This document shows, piece by piece, positions 1 through 5,689 of a stretch of DNA of 9,906 nucleotides. A program made the translations under genes and the position numbers. Position 1 is the stretch's first letter. Every line of letters begins with the position of its first letter. Source of the DNA: Burkholderiales bacterium (GTDB taxonomy: Bacteria; Pseudomonadota; Gammaproteobacteria; Burkholderiales; Ga0077523). The stretch spans positions 1 through 9,906 of the forward strand of contig JALORJ010000064.1 of NCBI GenBank assembly GCA_025459035.1, read 5' to 3'. Below the pieces are notes generated by a model. That model saw only the letters and a program-made list of their open reading frames with translations, made no database searches and was not told the DNA's origin.

Positions 1-571
1 CTGCGGCCAGCGCGGCGACGGTGCGCTCGGCGACGTACAGGTCGGTCGCGTGGCGACGCAGTCGGCTGCGGATGCGCCACGTCGCGACGGCGACGTCGGT
101 GGCGACGGCCGCTTCGAGACGCTCGAGCTGCTCGGTGCGAATGGCGCGCTTGCCGCCGAGATCGAGCGGCAGGCCGACGATCGCGCCGATGCCCCAAGGC
201 GTGCCGCCGTCGGTCTCCTTGCTGTTGTATTCGGGGCGACCGGTGAGCGTCCACGGCGGTCGGGTGCGCGAGGTCGCGGTCTCGGCGGTGGCCTGGGCCA
301 CGCGTGCCCGCGCCAGCGCGATGTCCGGATGCAGCACGACGGCCGCATGGCCCAGCCACGGCAATGTCCACGTCGTCGGTGGCCACGTCGACACGTCGTG
401 CCCCTGCGCCGCCAGATAGTCGCGCACGGCCGGTGTATCGAGACGACGCTGCTCGAACGTGGCTTCCGACACGCCGGGAGCGAGCGGGGCGTCGTGGTAG
501 GTGAAGCGCGCACACGCGCCGCAGGCGGCGGCCAGCGCGACCGCGGCGGCGACGCGGACGGTCGATCGCAC
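1..571 (-). CDS. TolC-family outer-membrane efflux lipoprotein (partial, 3' end outside window)
   Basis: The reverse strand is open from a GTG at 571 to the left edge, 190 codons with no stop. Residues 2-17 form a short hydrophobic signal ending in VALAAAC, a plausible lipobox with lipidated Cys17. DAPLAPGVSEATFEQRRLD follows at 27-45. HPDIALARARVAQA (81-94), then PPWTL (105-109) and GTPWGIGAIVGLPLDLGGKR (123-142), match the first helical hairpin and strands of TolC-type outer-membrane factors. These form the outer-membrane duct of tripartite efflux pumps (RND or ABC) and are usually encoded beside a periplasmic adaptor and a pump, which would lie to the left. An in-frame ATG at 631 would add 20 Arg/Ala-rich residues; I prefer the GTG because it leaves a normal lipoprotein signal. 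Neither start has a strong Shine-Dalgarno. The TolC assignment is from motif memory, without alignment. Confidence 0.75.
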   Translation of the reverse strand, partial: MRSTVRVAAAVALAAACGACARFTYHDAPLAPGVSEATFEQRRLDTPAVRDYLAAQGHDVSTWPPTTWTLPWLGHAAVVLHPDIALARARVAQATAETATSRTRPPWTLTGRPEYNSKETDGGTPWGIGAIVGLPLDLGGKRAIRTEQLERLEAAVATDVAVATWRIRSRLRRHATDLYVAERTVAALAA

Positions 572-759
572 GTCGGAGACCCGCGCGCCCGCGGACCTCA
601 GCGCCGGCGGCGCCGCTCGACGCCCCCGCATCGGCCCGCAGGACCGCGTCGACCGGAGTCCCCGACGCGGGTGCGCGACGCTCCATGCCGCGCGTTCGTG
701 CCGCGGCGTGTCGCAACCAGGCGAGTTCGAGCAAGCGTGGCGGGCTGTGTCACAGGCTC
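572..759 (-). other. Intergenic region between ndh and the TolC-like gene
   Basis: 188 bp with no supported gene. Reading in the direction of transcription there is no T-tract terminator after the ndh stop. A 6-bp inverted repeat (GCCGCG / CGCGGC, 9-nt loop) lies at 687-707. I see no convincing -35/-10 pair, so whether the TolC-like gene has its own promoter is open. Its 5' 60 bp could be coding if the ATG at 631 is used. Confidence 0.4.
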
Positions 760-2076
760 TCAGTGCAGCTTCACGTGCGGTTCGGTGCGGCGCGTGATGA
801 GCCGCGCGAGCGAGTCGAGCGCGACCTTCGAGAAGCCGTGCAGCGCGTACTCGTGCATCTTGTAGAGCGACTTGTACATGAGCCCCGCGAACCAGCCTTC
901 GATCATCAGGCTGCCGCGCGTGATGCCGCCCATCAGGCTGCCGACGGTCGAGTAGTGCCCGAGCGACACGAGGGAGCCGAAGTCGCGGTAGGTCCACGGC
1001 TTCGGCGCATGGCCGTCGACGACGCGCACGATCTGCTTCAGCAGATGCGACGCCTGCTGGTGTGCCGCCTGCGCACGCGGCGGGACCCAGCCGTTCTTCT
1101 CCGGCCAGGCCACGGCCGCGCAGTCGCCGAGCGCGAAGATCGCCGCGTCGCGTGTGGTCTGCAGCGTCGGCTGGACGACCAGCTGGTTCAGGCGGTTGGT
1201 CTCGAGCCCCGCAAGGTCGGCGAGGAAGTCCGGGGCCTTGATGCCCGCCGCCCACACGGTCAGCTCGGCCGGGACCTCACGTCCCGACAGGGTCTTCACG
1301 CCGCGCGGCCCGACCTCGGTCACGCGCTCGCCGGTCAGCACTTCGACGTTGAGCTTCTCGAGCATCCGCCGGGTGGACTCGGACAGCCGCTCCGGCAGCG
1401 CCGGCAGCACACGCGGCGCCGCTTCGATCAGCGCGATGCGCAGATCCCGCTCGGGCACGATCGCGTCGAGCCCGAACGACACCAGTTCGCGCGTGCTGTT
1501 GTGCAGCTCGGCGGCCAGTTCCACGCCGGTGGCGCCGGCACCGATGATCGCGACGTGCAGGTCCCAGGGCTCGGTGGGCCCGCCCTTGGCGTTCGCGCGC
1601 AGGCACGCGTTGAGCAGCCGCGAACGGAAGCGCTCGGCCTGCTCGGGCGTGTCGAGCGCGATCGCGTGGGCCGCTGCGCCGGCCGTGCCGAAGTCATTGG
1701 TGTGGCTGCCGACCGCCATCACCAGCGTGTCATACGGCAGGTCGCGCTCCGGCATCACCGCGGCGCCGGACTCGGCATCGGCAAGCGGCGCGAGGCGGAT
1801 GGTCTTCGCGACGCGGTCGAGGCCGCGCATCTCGCCCAGCTGGAAGCGGAAGTGGTGCCAGCGCGCCTGCGCCAGGTAGTCGAGCGCATGGTCGTTCATG
1901 TCCATGCTGCCGGCGGCCACCTGGTGCAGCAGCGGCTTCCAGAGATGCGTGCGGGCGCGGTCGACCAGCGTGACCTGCGCGCGACCGCGCCGGCCGAGGC
2001 GATCGCCCAGCTGCGTCGCGAGTTCGAGGCCGCCGGCGCCGCCGCCGACGATGACGATGCGGTGCATCGCGGTCAT
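760..2076 (-). CDS. ndh: Type II NADH:quinone oxidoreductase (NDH-2)
   Basis: Single-subunit flavoprotein that passes electrons from NADH to the quinone pool at the inner face of the cytoplasmic membrane without pumping protons. The protein has 438 residues, normal for NDH-2. The FAD-binding Rossmann motif is IVIVGGGAGGLELA (7-20) and the NADH-binding one is VAIIGAGATGVELAAEL (175-191). TVWAAGIKAP (273-282) and FALGDCAAV (314-322, Asp318 on FAD) are typical of the pyridine nucleotide-disulfide oxidoreductase fold. PPRAQAAHQQA (332-342) is the quinone-site segment of NDH-2. The C-terminal region (about 387-430) is amphipathic and would bind the membrane. Start at 2076 (MTAM) is preferred; ATG at 2067 is almost as good, and neither has a clear Shine-Dalgarno. 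Its start overlaps the stop of a 16-codon ORF (2123-2073) by ATGA. Related FAD/NAD(P) reductases are the main alternative. Confidence 0.9.
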   Translation of the reverse strand: MTAMHRIVIVGGGAGGLELATQLGDRLGRRGRAQVTLVDRARTHLWKPLLHQVAAGSMDMNDHALDYLAQARWHHFRFQLGEMRGLDRVAKTIRLAPLADAESGAAVMPERDLPYDTLVMAVGSHTNDFGTAGAAAHAIALDTPEQAERFRSRLLNACLRANAKGGPTEPWDLHVAIIGAGATGVELAAELHNSTRELVSFGLDAIVPERDLRIALIEAAPRVLPALPERLSESTRRMLEKLNVEVLTGERVTEVGPRGVKTLSGREVPAELTVWAAGIKAPDFLADLAGLETNRLNQLVVQPTLQTTRDAAIFALGDCAAVAWPEKNGWVPPRAQAAHQQASHLLKQIVRVVDGHAPKPWTYRDFGSLVSLGHYSTVGSLMGGITRGSLMIEGWFAGLMYKSLYKMHEYALHGFSKVALDSLARLITRRTEPHVKLH

Positions 2077-2129
2077 CGGTCTCGGGCCGGCAGCGGCCGC
2101 GGGCAACGGGAGGGCGCAGTCATGCTGCG

Positions 2130-2159
2130 AGGATAAGCGACGGCACCGGCCTCGATGCA
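2130..2159 (-). promoter_or_regulatory. Weak candidate promoter upstream of the NADH dehydrogenase gene
   Basis: TATCCT (2135-2130, four of six bases) lies 18 bp after a poor -35 match TGCATC (2159-2154). As at leuL, the next ATG (2123) falls where transcription would start. That ATG opens a 16-codon ORF whose stop overlaps the dehydrogenase start as ATGA. The -35 is poor, so this is tentative. Confidence 0.25.
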
Positions 2160-2182
2160 CGCACGTGCGGGCCGGGCGGACG

Positions 2183-2911
2183 TCAGTCCGGGCTGCAGAA
2201 CTCGCGGAAGAACGGCACCAGGCGCTCCGGACACGTGTGGACGAGGGTCGGCCGACCCGTGCGCCCGCGCGGACCCGCCTGCGCCTTGAGCAGCGCGTAC
2301 ATGCGCCGGTCGTCGTCGTAGGCGCGCGTCTCGCGGTACTGCGCCGCGGCTGCGACGCCCCACTCGCGCCGGAACAGCAGGCAGTTGTTGTCGACCATTT
2401 CCCAAGGGGTGCGCCGCTGCGGGTCGTCGCCGACCGACTCGAAGCGATCGACGCCGAGCGGCGTGCCGTCCGGCGCCTCGACGGCGCGTAGCGTGGATGC
2501 CCACTGGCCGCTGCCTGCGGCGGCCAGCAGCGCCGCGACGTGATCGGGCGCCCAGCGCACGTCGTCGTCGGCGAACGTCACCCACGGCGTCGGCGCGGCC
2601 ATCAGCCCGACGGCGCGCAGCGGCGACCCGGGCGCATCGCCGTTGCGCCCGAGTCCCCACGGGCACTCGAGCGAGCGACGCGTCGGCCCGTCGTAGCTGC
2701 GCGGGTCGACGGCGGATGCGTCGCGCACCTCGTCCCACAGCAGCAGGTGCAGGATGCCCGGCGCGCCCTGCTGCGCATCCATCGACGCGATCAGCGCCTC
2801 GAGACTCGCCTTGCCGGTGGTCGGCGTGACGACCGTCAGTGCGAAGGCGTCGACGGGCCGCAGGGCTGGCGCGGGCGCGCTCGACCGCGCTGCGCGCGCC
2901 CGGCCGAACAT
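2183..2911 (-). CDS. Glycosyltransferase family 2-like protein
   Basis: A 242-residue protein with a GT-A-type nucleotide-sugar fold. The first strand and loop, LTVVTPTTGKASLEALIASM (25-44), resemble the start of GT2 domains. PWVTFADDDVRWAPDHVAALLAA (109-131) carries the acidic DDD (115-117) typical of the metal/sugar-nucleotide site. DNNCLLFRREWG (174-185) and a C-terminal His (LVHTCPE, 223-229) also fit the fold. There is no transmembrane segment or signal peptide, so it is probably cytosolic or peripheral. Acceptor and donor cannot be read from the sequence. It is shorter than many GT2 enzymes and may be a minimal catalytic domain. It starts 34 nt after leuA on the same strand and has no promoter or good Shine-Dalgarno of its own that I can see, so it may be cotranscribed with leuA despite no evident functional link. 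Confidence 0.7.
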   Translation of the reverse strand: MFGRARAARSSAPAPALRPVDAFALTVVTPTTGKASLEALIASMDAQQGAPGILHLLLWDEVRDASAVDPRSYDGPTRRSLECPWGLGRNGDAPGSPLRAVGLMAAPTPWVTFADDDVRWAPDHVAALLAAAGSGQWASTLRAVEAPDGTPLGVDRFESVGDDPQRRTPWEMVDNNCLLFRREWGVAAAAQYRETRAYDDDRRMYALLKAQAGPRGRTGRPTLVHTCPERLVPFFREFCSPD

Positions 2912-2945
2912 CGCGGCGAGCGTGCGGATCGGTCGGGTCGCGCCC

Positions 2946-4484
2946 TCAGACCTGCGGATGCGCGCGCTGCAGGTTCGCGTGCAGCTTGTTCAGCGCGTTG
3001 ATGTACGCCTTGGCCGAAGCGACGACGATGTCGGTGTCGGCGCCTGCGCCGTTGACGATGCGCCCCTCCTTCTTCAGCCGCACGGTCACCTCGCCCTGCG
3101 CGTCGGTACCGCTGGTGATGCTGTTGACCGAGAACAGCTGCAGCTCGGCGCCGCTGTCGGCGATCGACTCGATCGCCTTGAACGCCGCGTCGACCTGACC
3201 GCTGCCACCGGCGCGGGCGCGTTGTTCGGCCGTCCCCGCCACCACCACGACATCGGCCGACGGTGTCTCGCCGGTCTCGGACTGCACGCGCATCGACACG
3301 AGCTTGAAGTGCTCCTGCTCCGCCGCCGCGGCGTCGGCCGCCACGAGCATGTGCAGGTCCTCGTCGAAGATCTCGGTCTTGCGGTCGGCGAGATCCTTGA
3401 AGCGTGCGAACGCGGCGTTCACCGCCTCCTCGCTGTCGGGCTCGATGCCCAGATCGCGCAGACGCTGGCGAAACGCGTTGCGCCCCGAGAGCTTGCCCAG
3501 CACGAGCTTGTTGGCGGTCCAGCCGACGTCCTCGGCCCGCATGATCTCGTAGGTCTCGCGGTTCTTCAGCACGCCGTCCTGGTGGATGCCGGACTCGTGC
3601 GCGAACGCGTTGGCACCGACGATCGCCTTGTTCGGCTGCACCGGGAAGCCGGTGATGTTCGACACGAGCTTCGAGGCCGCGACGATCTGCGTGGTGTCGA
3701 TGCGGGTGTCGCACTGGAAGAAGTCGCGTCGCGTGCGTACCGCCATCACCACTTCCTCGAGCGACGCGTTGCCGGCACGCTCGCCCAGGCCGTTGACGGT
3801 GCACTCGATCTGGCGTGCGCCGTTCATCACGGCCGACAGCGAATTGGCCACCGCGAGCCCGAGGTCGTTGTGGCAGTGCACCGACCACACGGCCTGGTCG
3901 CTGTTCGGGATGCGCTCGATCAGCGTACGGATCAGGCGACCGAACTGGTCGGGCACGTTGTAGCCCACGGTGTCGGGGATGTTGATCGTGCGCGCGCCGG
4001 CGGCGATCACCTGCTCGAGGATGCGGCAGAGGAAGTCGATCTCGGAGCGGCCAGCGTCCTCCGGCGAGAACTCGATGTCGTCGCGCAGGCTGCGTGCGAG
4101 CGTCACCGACTGCACCGCGCGCTCGACGACCTGGTCGGGCGTCATGCGCAGCTTCTTCTCCATGTGGATCGGGCTGGTCGCGAGGAACACGTGGATGCGC
4201 CCCGAGGCCGCGTCCTTCAGCGCGTCGGCCGCGCGCCGGATGTCGTTCTCGGCGGCGCGTGCGAGCCCGCACACCGTCGAGTCCTTGATTACCTGCGCGA
4301 CGGCGCGCACGGCCTCGAAGTCGCCGTTCGACGCGGCCGGAAAGCCGGCCTCGATGACATCGACGCGCAGCTTCTCGAGCTGGCGGGCGATACGGATCTT
4401 CTCGTCGCGCGTCATCGACGCGCCGGGGCTCTGTTCGCCATCGCGCAGGGTGGTGTCGAAGATCACGAGCTGGTTGCCGGACAT
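2946..4484 (-). CDS. leuA: 2-isopropylmalate synthase
   Basis: Condenses acetyl-CoA with 2-ketoisovalerate to 2-isopropylmalate, the committed step of leucine synthesis; the ketoacid comes from the ilv pathway encoded upstream. The protein has 512 residues, normal for the bacterial form. The N-terminal TIM-barrel catalytic domain (about 4-275) has FDTTLRDGEQSPGASM (9-24), with Arg14 and the metal ligand Asp15, then HCHNDLGLA (203-211, His203 and His205) and NGLGERAGNASLEE (231-244, Asn239). A linker with HESGIHQDG (296-304) follows. The C-terminal LeuA allosteric domain (about 385-505) binds leucine and ends in GADTDIVVASAKAYINAL. The start is fixed by AGGAGA 7 nt before the ATG at 4484. Expression is probably controlled by the leader region upstream. 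An uncharacterised glycosyltransferase-like gene follows after 34 nt. Confidence 0.97.
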   Translation of the reverse strand: MSGNQLVIFDTTLRDGEQSPGASMTRDEKIRIARQLEKLRVDVIEAGFPAASNGDFEAVRAVAQVIKDSTVCGLARAAENDIRRAADALKDAASGRIHVFLATSPIHMEKKLRMTPDQVVERAVQSVTLARSLRDDIEFSPEDAGRSEIDFLCRILEQVIAAGARTINIPDTVGYNVPDQFGRLIRTLIERIPNSDQAVWSVHCHNDLGLAVANSLSAVMNGARQIECTVNGLGERAGNASLEEVVMAVRTRRDFFQCDTRIDTTQIVAASKLVSNITGFPVQPNKAIVGANAFAHESGIHQDGVLKNRETYEIMRAEDVGWTANKLVLGKLSGRNAFRQRLRDLGIEPDSEEAVNAAFARFKDLADRKTEIFDEDLHMLVAADAAAAEQEHFKLVSMRVQSETGETPSADVVVVAGTAEQRARAGGSGQVDAAFKAIESIADSGAELQLFSVNSITSGTDAQGEVTVRLKKEGRIVNGAGADTDIVVASAKAYINALNKLHANLQRAHPQV

Positions 4485-4524
4485 CGGTGTCTCTCCTGTG
4501 GAAGCGCGGCGTTCACGGCGGGCG

Positions 4525-4548
4525 GGGACGTCCGGTCGGGACGTCCGG
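4525..4548 (-). repeat. Tandem palindromic repeat in the leuA leader
   Basis: An 11-bp direct repeat (GGGACGTCCGG on the + strand) occurs at 4525-4535 and 4538-4548, period 13. Its core GGACGTCC is self-complementary, so the two copies can fold in RNA into an 8-bp hairpin with a 5-nt loop, or serve on DNA as two adjacent dyad sites. No T run follows, so it is not a standard terminator. It lies 41 nt upstream of the leuA ATG and does not cover its Shine-Dalgarno. Confidence 0.5.
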
Positions 4549-4603
4549 CGGCGCCTCGCGACATGCGGCCGGGCCGGATTGTGAAGAGGTTCCCCGACAC
4601 CTC

Positions 4604-4645
4604 GTGGGTGCGCAGGGGACGGGGTACGGCGGGGAGGGGGTGGGT
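4604..4645 (-). promoter_or_regulatory. C-rich, G-poor leader tract (rut-like); complement is a G-quadruplex motif
   Basis: The 42 nt of transcript directly after the leader-peptide stop contain 28 C and only 5 G, the composition expected of a Rho-loading site. On the + strand, which is the template for leuA, the same DNA has four G runs at 4615-4618, 4621-4624, 4631-4634 and 4636-4640 with loops of 2, 6 and 1 nt. That is a canonical intramolecular G-quadruplex motif. A translating or stalled ribosome on leuL would control access to this tract. Sequence facts are certain; function is inferred. Confidence 0.5.
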
Positions 4646-4759
4646 TCAGTGCGCGCGAACGCGCAGCAGCAGCCCGGTCAGCGGCAGGAGGCCGGCCGCG
4701 TGCGCAACCGGCGCCGGGGTGGCGCGCAGCGTTGCGAGGGGGGTGTGCTGGAACGACAT
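4646..4759 (-). CDS. leuL: Putative leucine leader peptide upstream of leuA
   Basis: A 37-codon ORF with ATG at 4759 and TGA at 4648-4646. Residues 23-32 read GLLPLTGLLL, with leucine codons CTC CTG, CTG and CTG CTG CTG at positions 24, 25, 27 and 30-32: six leucines in nine residues, plus Leu8 and Leu11. Regulatory leader peptides carry clustered codons for the amino acid made by the gene they control; E. coli leuL has four Leu codons in a row. This ORF lies between its own predicted promoter and leuA, ending 161 nt before the leuA ATG. The codons just after the Leu cluster encode a 6-bp hairpin (TGCGCG, loop TTCG, CGCGCA; 4665-4650) that a ribosome stalled on the Leu codons would disrupt. 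No Shine-Dalgarno is present, which fits leaderless translation. The alternative is a chance ORF in GC-rich DNA. Confidence 0.6.
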   Translation of the reverse strand: MSFQHTPLATLRATPAPVAHAAGLLPLTGLLLRVRAH

Positions 4760-4765
4760 GGCCTG

Positions 4766-4795
4766 AAGATACGGGAGCGCGCCGCCGGCTCGCAA
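4766..4795 (-). promoter_or_regulatory. Predicted promoter of the leuL-leuA unit
   Basis: TTGCGA (4795-4790, four of six) and TATCTT (4771-4766, four of six) are separated by 18 bp. The -10 box and spacing equal those of the ilvB promoter, and both sit within the 8-mer GTATCTTC. Counting seven bases on from the -10 box places the transcription start at 4759, the A of the leader ATG, which would make that mRNA leaderless. The promoter lies between the pssA terminator and the leader ORF, where one is needed. Not experimentally supported. Confidence 0.55.
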
Positions 4796-4808
4796 CCGCT
4801 GGCGCGGC

Positions 4809-4850
4809 AAAAAACCGCACGCGCCGATCGCGCAGGCCGATCGGGCACGC
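4809..4850 (-). terminator. Intrinsic terminator after pssA
   Basis: Immediately after the pssA TGA, the arms GCGTGCCCGATC (4850-4839) and GATCGGCGCGTGC (4829-4817) pair over 12 bp, with two G-U pairs and one bulged C, around a 9-nt loop. GG and six T follow (4814-4809). This is a textbook Rho-independent terminator on the minus strand and the only T6 run seen in the surrounding GC-rich DNA. It should end the ilv/psd/pssA transcript and separate it from leuA. Confidence 0.85.
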
Positions 4851-4851
4851 G

Positions 4852-5655
4852 TCACGACGTGACCCCCGGCGGCGGAGCGGGCGGCGGCCCGCCGCCGCGG
4901 CGCCGCGCGACGACCCGTGCCGCCCAGACGACGTAACCCGACGCCGCGTAGATCGCGGCCACCGTGAACAACACCTCGGGCAGGTTGTCGGCGACGAAGA
5001 ACAGGAAGGCCACGCCCAGGGCGATCAGCACGATGACCCAGAACGGGACGCTGCGTCGCAGGTTGATGTCCTTGCCGCTCCAGAACGGGATGTCGCTCAC
5101 CATCGTGAAGGCCGCGATCACCGTGACCGCGACCGCGATCAGACGCACCTCGCCGCCGCTGAAGCGGTAGGTCTCGGACGCCCAGACGAATCCCGCCACC
5201 AGCGCCGCCGCCGCGGGGCTGGGCAGCCCCTGGAAGAAGCGCTTGTCGACGACCGCGATGTTGGTGTTGAAGCGCGCCAGCCGCAGCGCCGCACACGCGC
5301 AGTACGCGAACGCCGCCGCCCAGCCGTACTTGCCCATGCCGCGCAGCGCCCACTCGTAGATGACCAGCGCCGGGGCGGCGCCGAACGACACCATGTCGGA
5401 CAGCGAGTCGAACTCGGCACCGAACGCGCTCTGCGTGCGGGTCAGACGCGCGACCCGGCCGTCGAGTCCGTCGAACACCATCGCGACGAAGATGGCGGCG
5501 GCCGCCACCGCCCAGCGCTCGTTCATGGCCTGCACGATCGCGTAGAAGCCCGCGAACAGCGCGGCGGTCGTGATCGCGTTGGGCAGCCAGTAGATGCCCG
5601 GGCGGAAGCGGCCGCGCTTGAGCAGCCAGCGGGCGCGCGGGGCGGGTCGTTCCAT
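4852..5655 (-). CDS. pssA: CDP-diacylglycerol-serine O-phosphatidyltransferase (phosphatidylserine synthase)
   Basis: Transfers phosphatidyl from CDP-diacylglycerol to L-serine, giving phosphatidylserine for the adjacent decarboxylase. The protein has 267 residues and is an integral membrane protein of the CDP-alcohol phosphatidyltransferase family (type II), unlike the phospholipase-D-like E. coli PssA. The family signature D-x2-D-G-x2-A-R-x8-G-x3-D-x3-D is complete at 62-87 (Asp62, Asp65, Gly66, Ala69, Arg70, Gly79, Asp83, Asp87). Hydrophobic segments occur near 24-42, 47-62, 90-103, 147-159, 170-190 and 203-245. The C-terminus is a low-complexity Arg/Gly/Pro tail. The ATG at 5655 gives the expected N-terminus; an in-frame ATG at 5874 would add 73 mostly Arg/Ser residues running back into psd and is rejected. 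No clear Shine-Dalgarno is seen. A terminator begins one base after the stop. Confidence 0.94.
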   Translation of the reverse strand: MERPAPRARWLLKRGRFRPGIYWLPNAITTAALFAGFYAIVQAMNERWAVAAAAIFVAMVFDGLDGRVARLTRTQSAFGAEFDSLSDMVSFGAAPALVIYEWALRGMGKYGWAAAFAYCACAALRLARFNTNIAVVDKRFFQGLPSPAAAALVAGFVWASETYRFSGGEVRLIAVAVTVIAAFTMVSDIPFWSGKDINLRRSVPFWVIVLIALGVAFLFFVADNLPEVLFTVAAIYAASGYVVWAARVVARRRGGGPPPAPPPGVTS

Positions 5656-5689
5656 CGGCCGAGGGTAACCGCGGCGCCCGCAGCGCGCG

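Noticed and set aside
50..865. A 271-codon + strand frame at the left edge
   Set aside because: It is Arg/Gly-rich, runs across the 3' end of ndh and the intergenic region, and lies opposite the TolC-like coding frame, which has a signal peptide and family motifs.
685..2136. A 483-codon open frame on the + strand opposite the NADH dehydrogenase gene
   Set aside because: Same mirror-frame effect. The minus strand carries complete FAD, NADH and quinone-site motifs, and the + frame has none.
2754..4766. A 670-codon open frame on the + strand opposite leuA
   Set aside because: It is longer than leuA but lacks any recognisable motif, is rich in Arg, His, Val and Ala, and spans leuA, its leader and part of the glycosyltransferase gene. 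Such mirror frames are expected opposite real genes in very GC-rich DNA; LeuA has full catalytic motifs.
4485..4820. Extension of LeuA upstream through the leader region (in-frame ATG at 4820)
   Set aside because: The added residues have no homology to LeuA, whereas the ATG at 4484 has a strong AGGAGA Shine-Dalgarno and gives the standard N-terminus.
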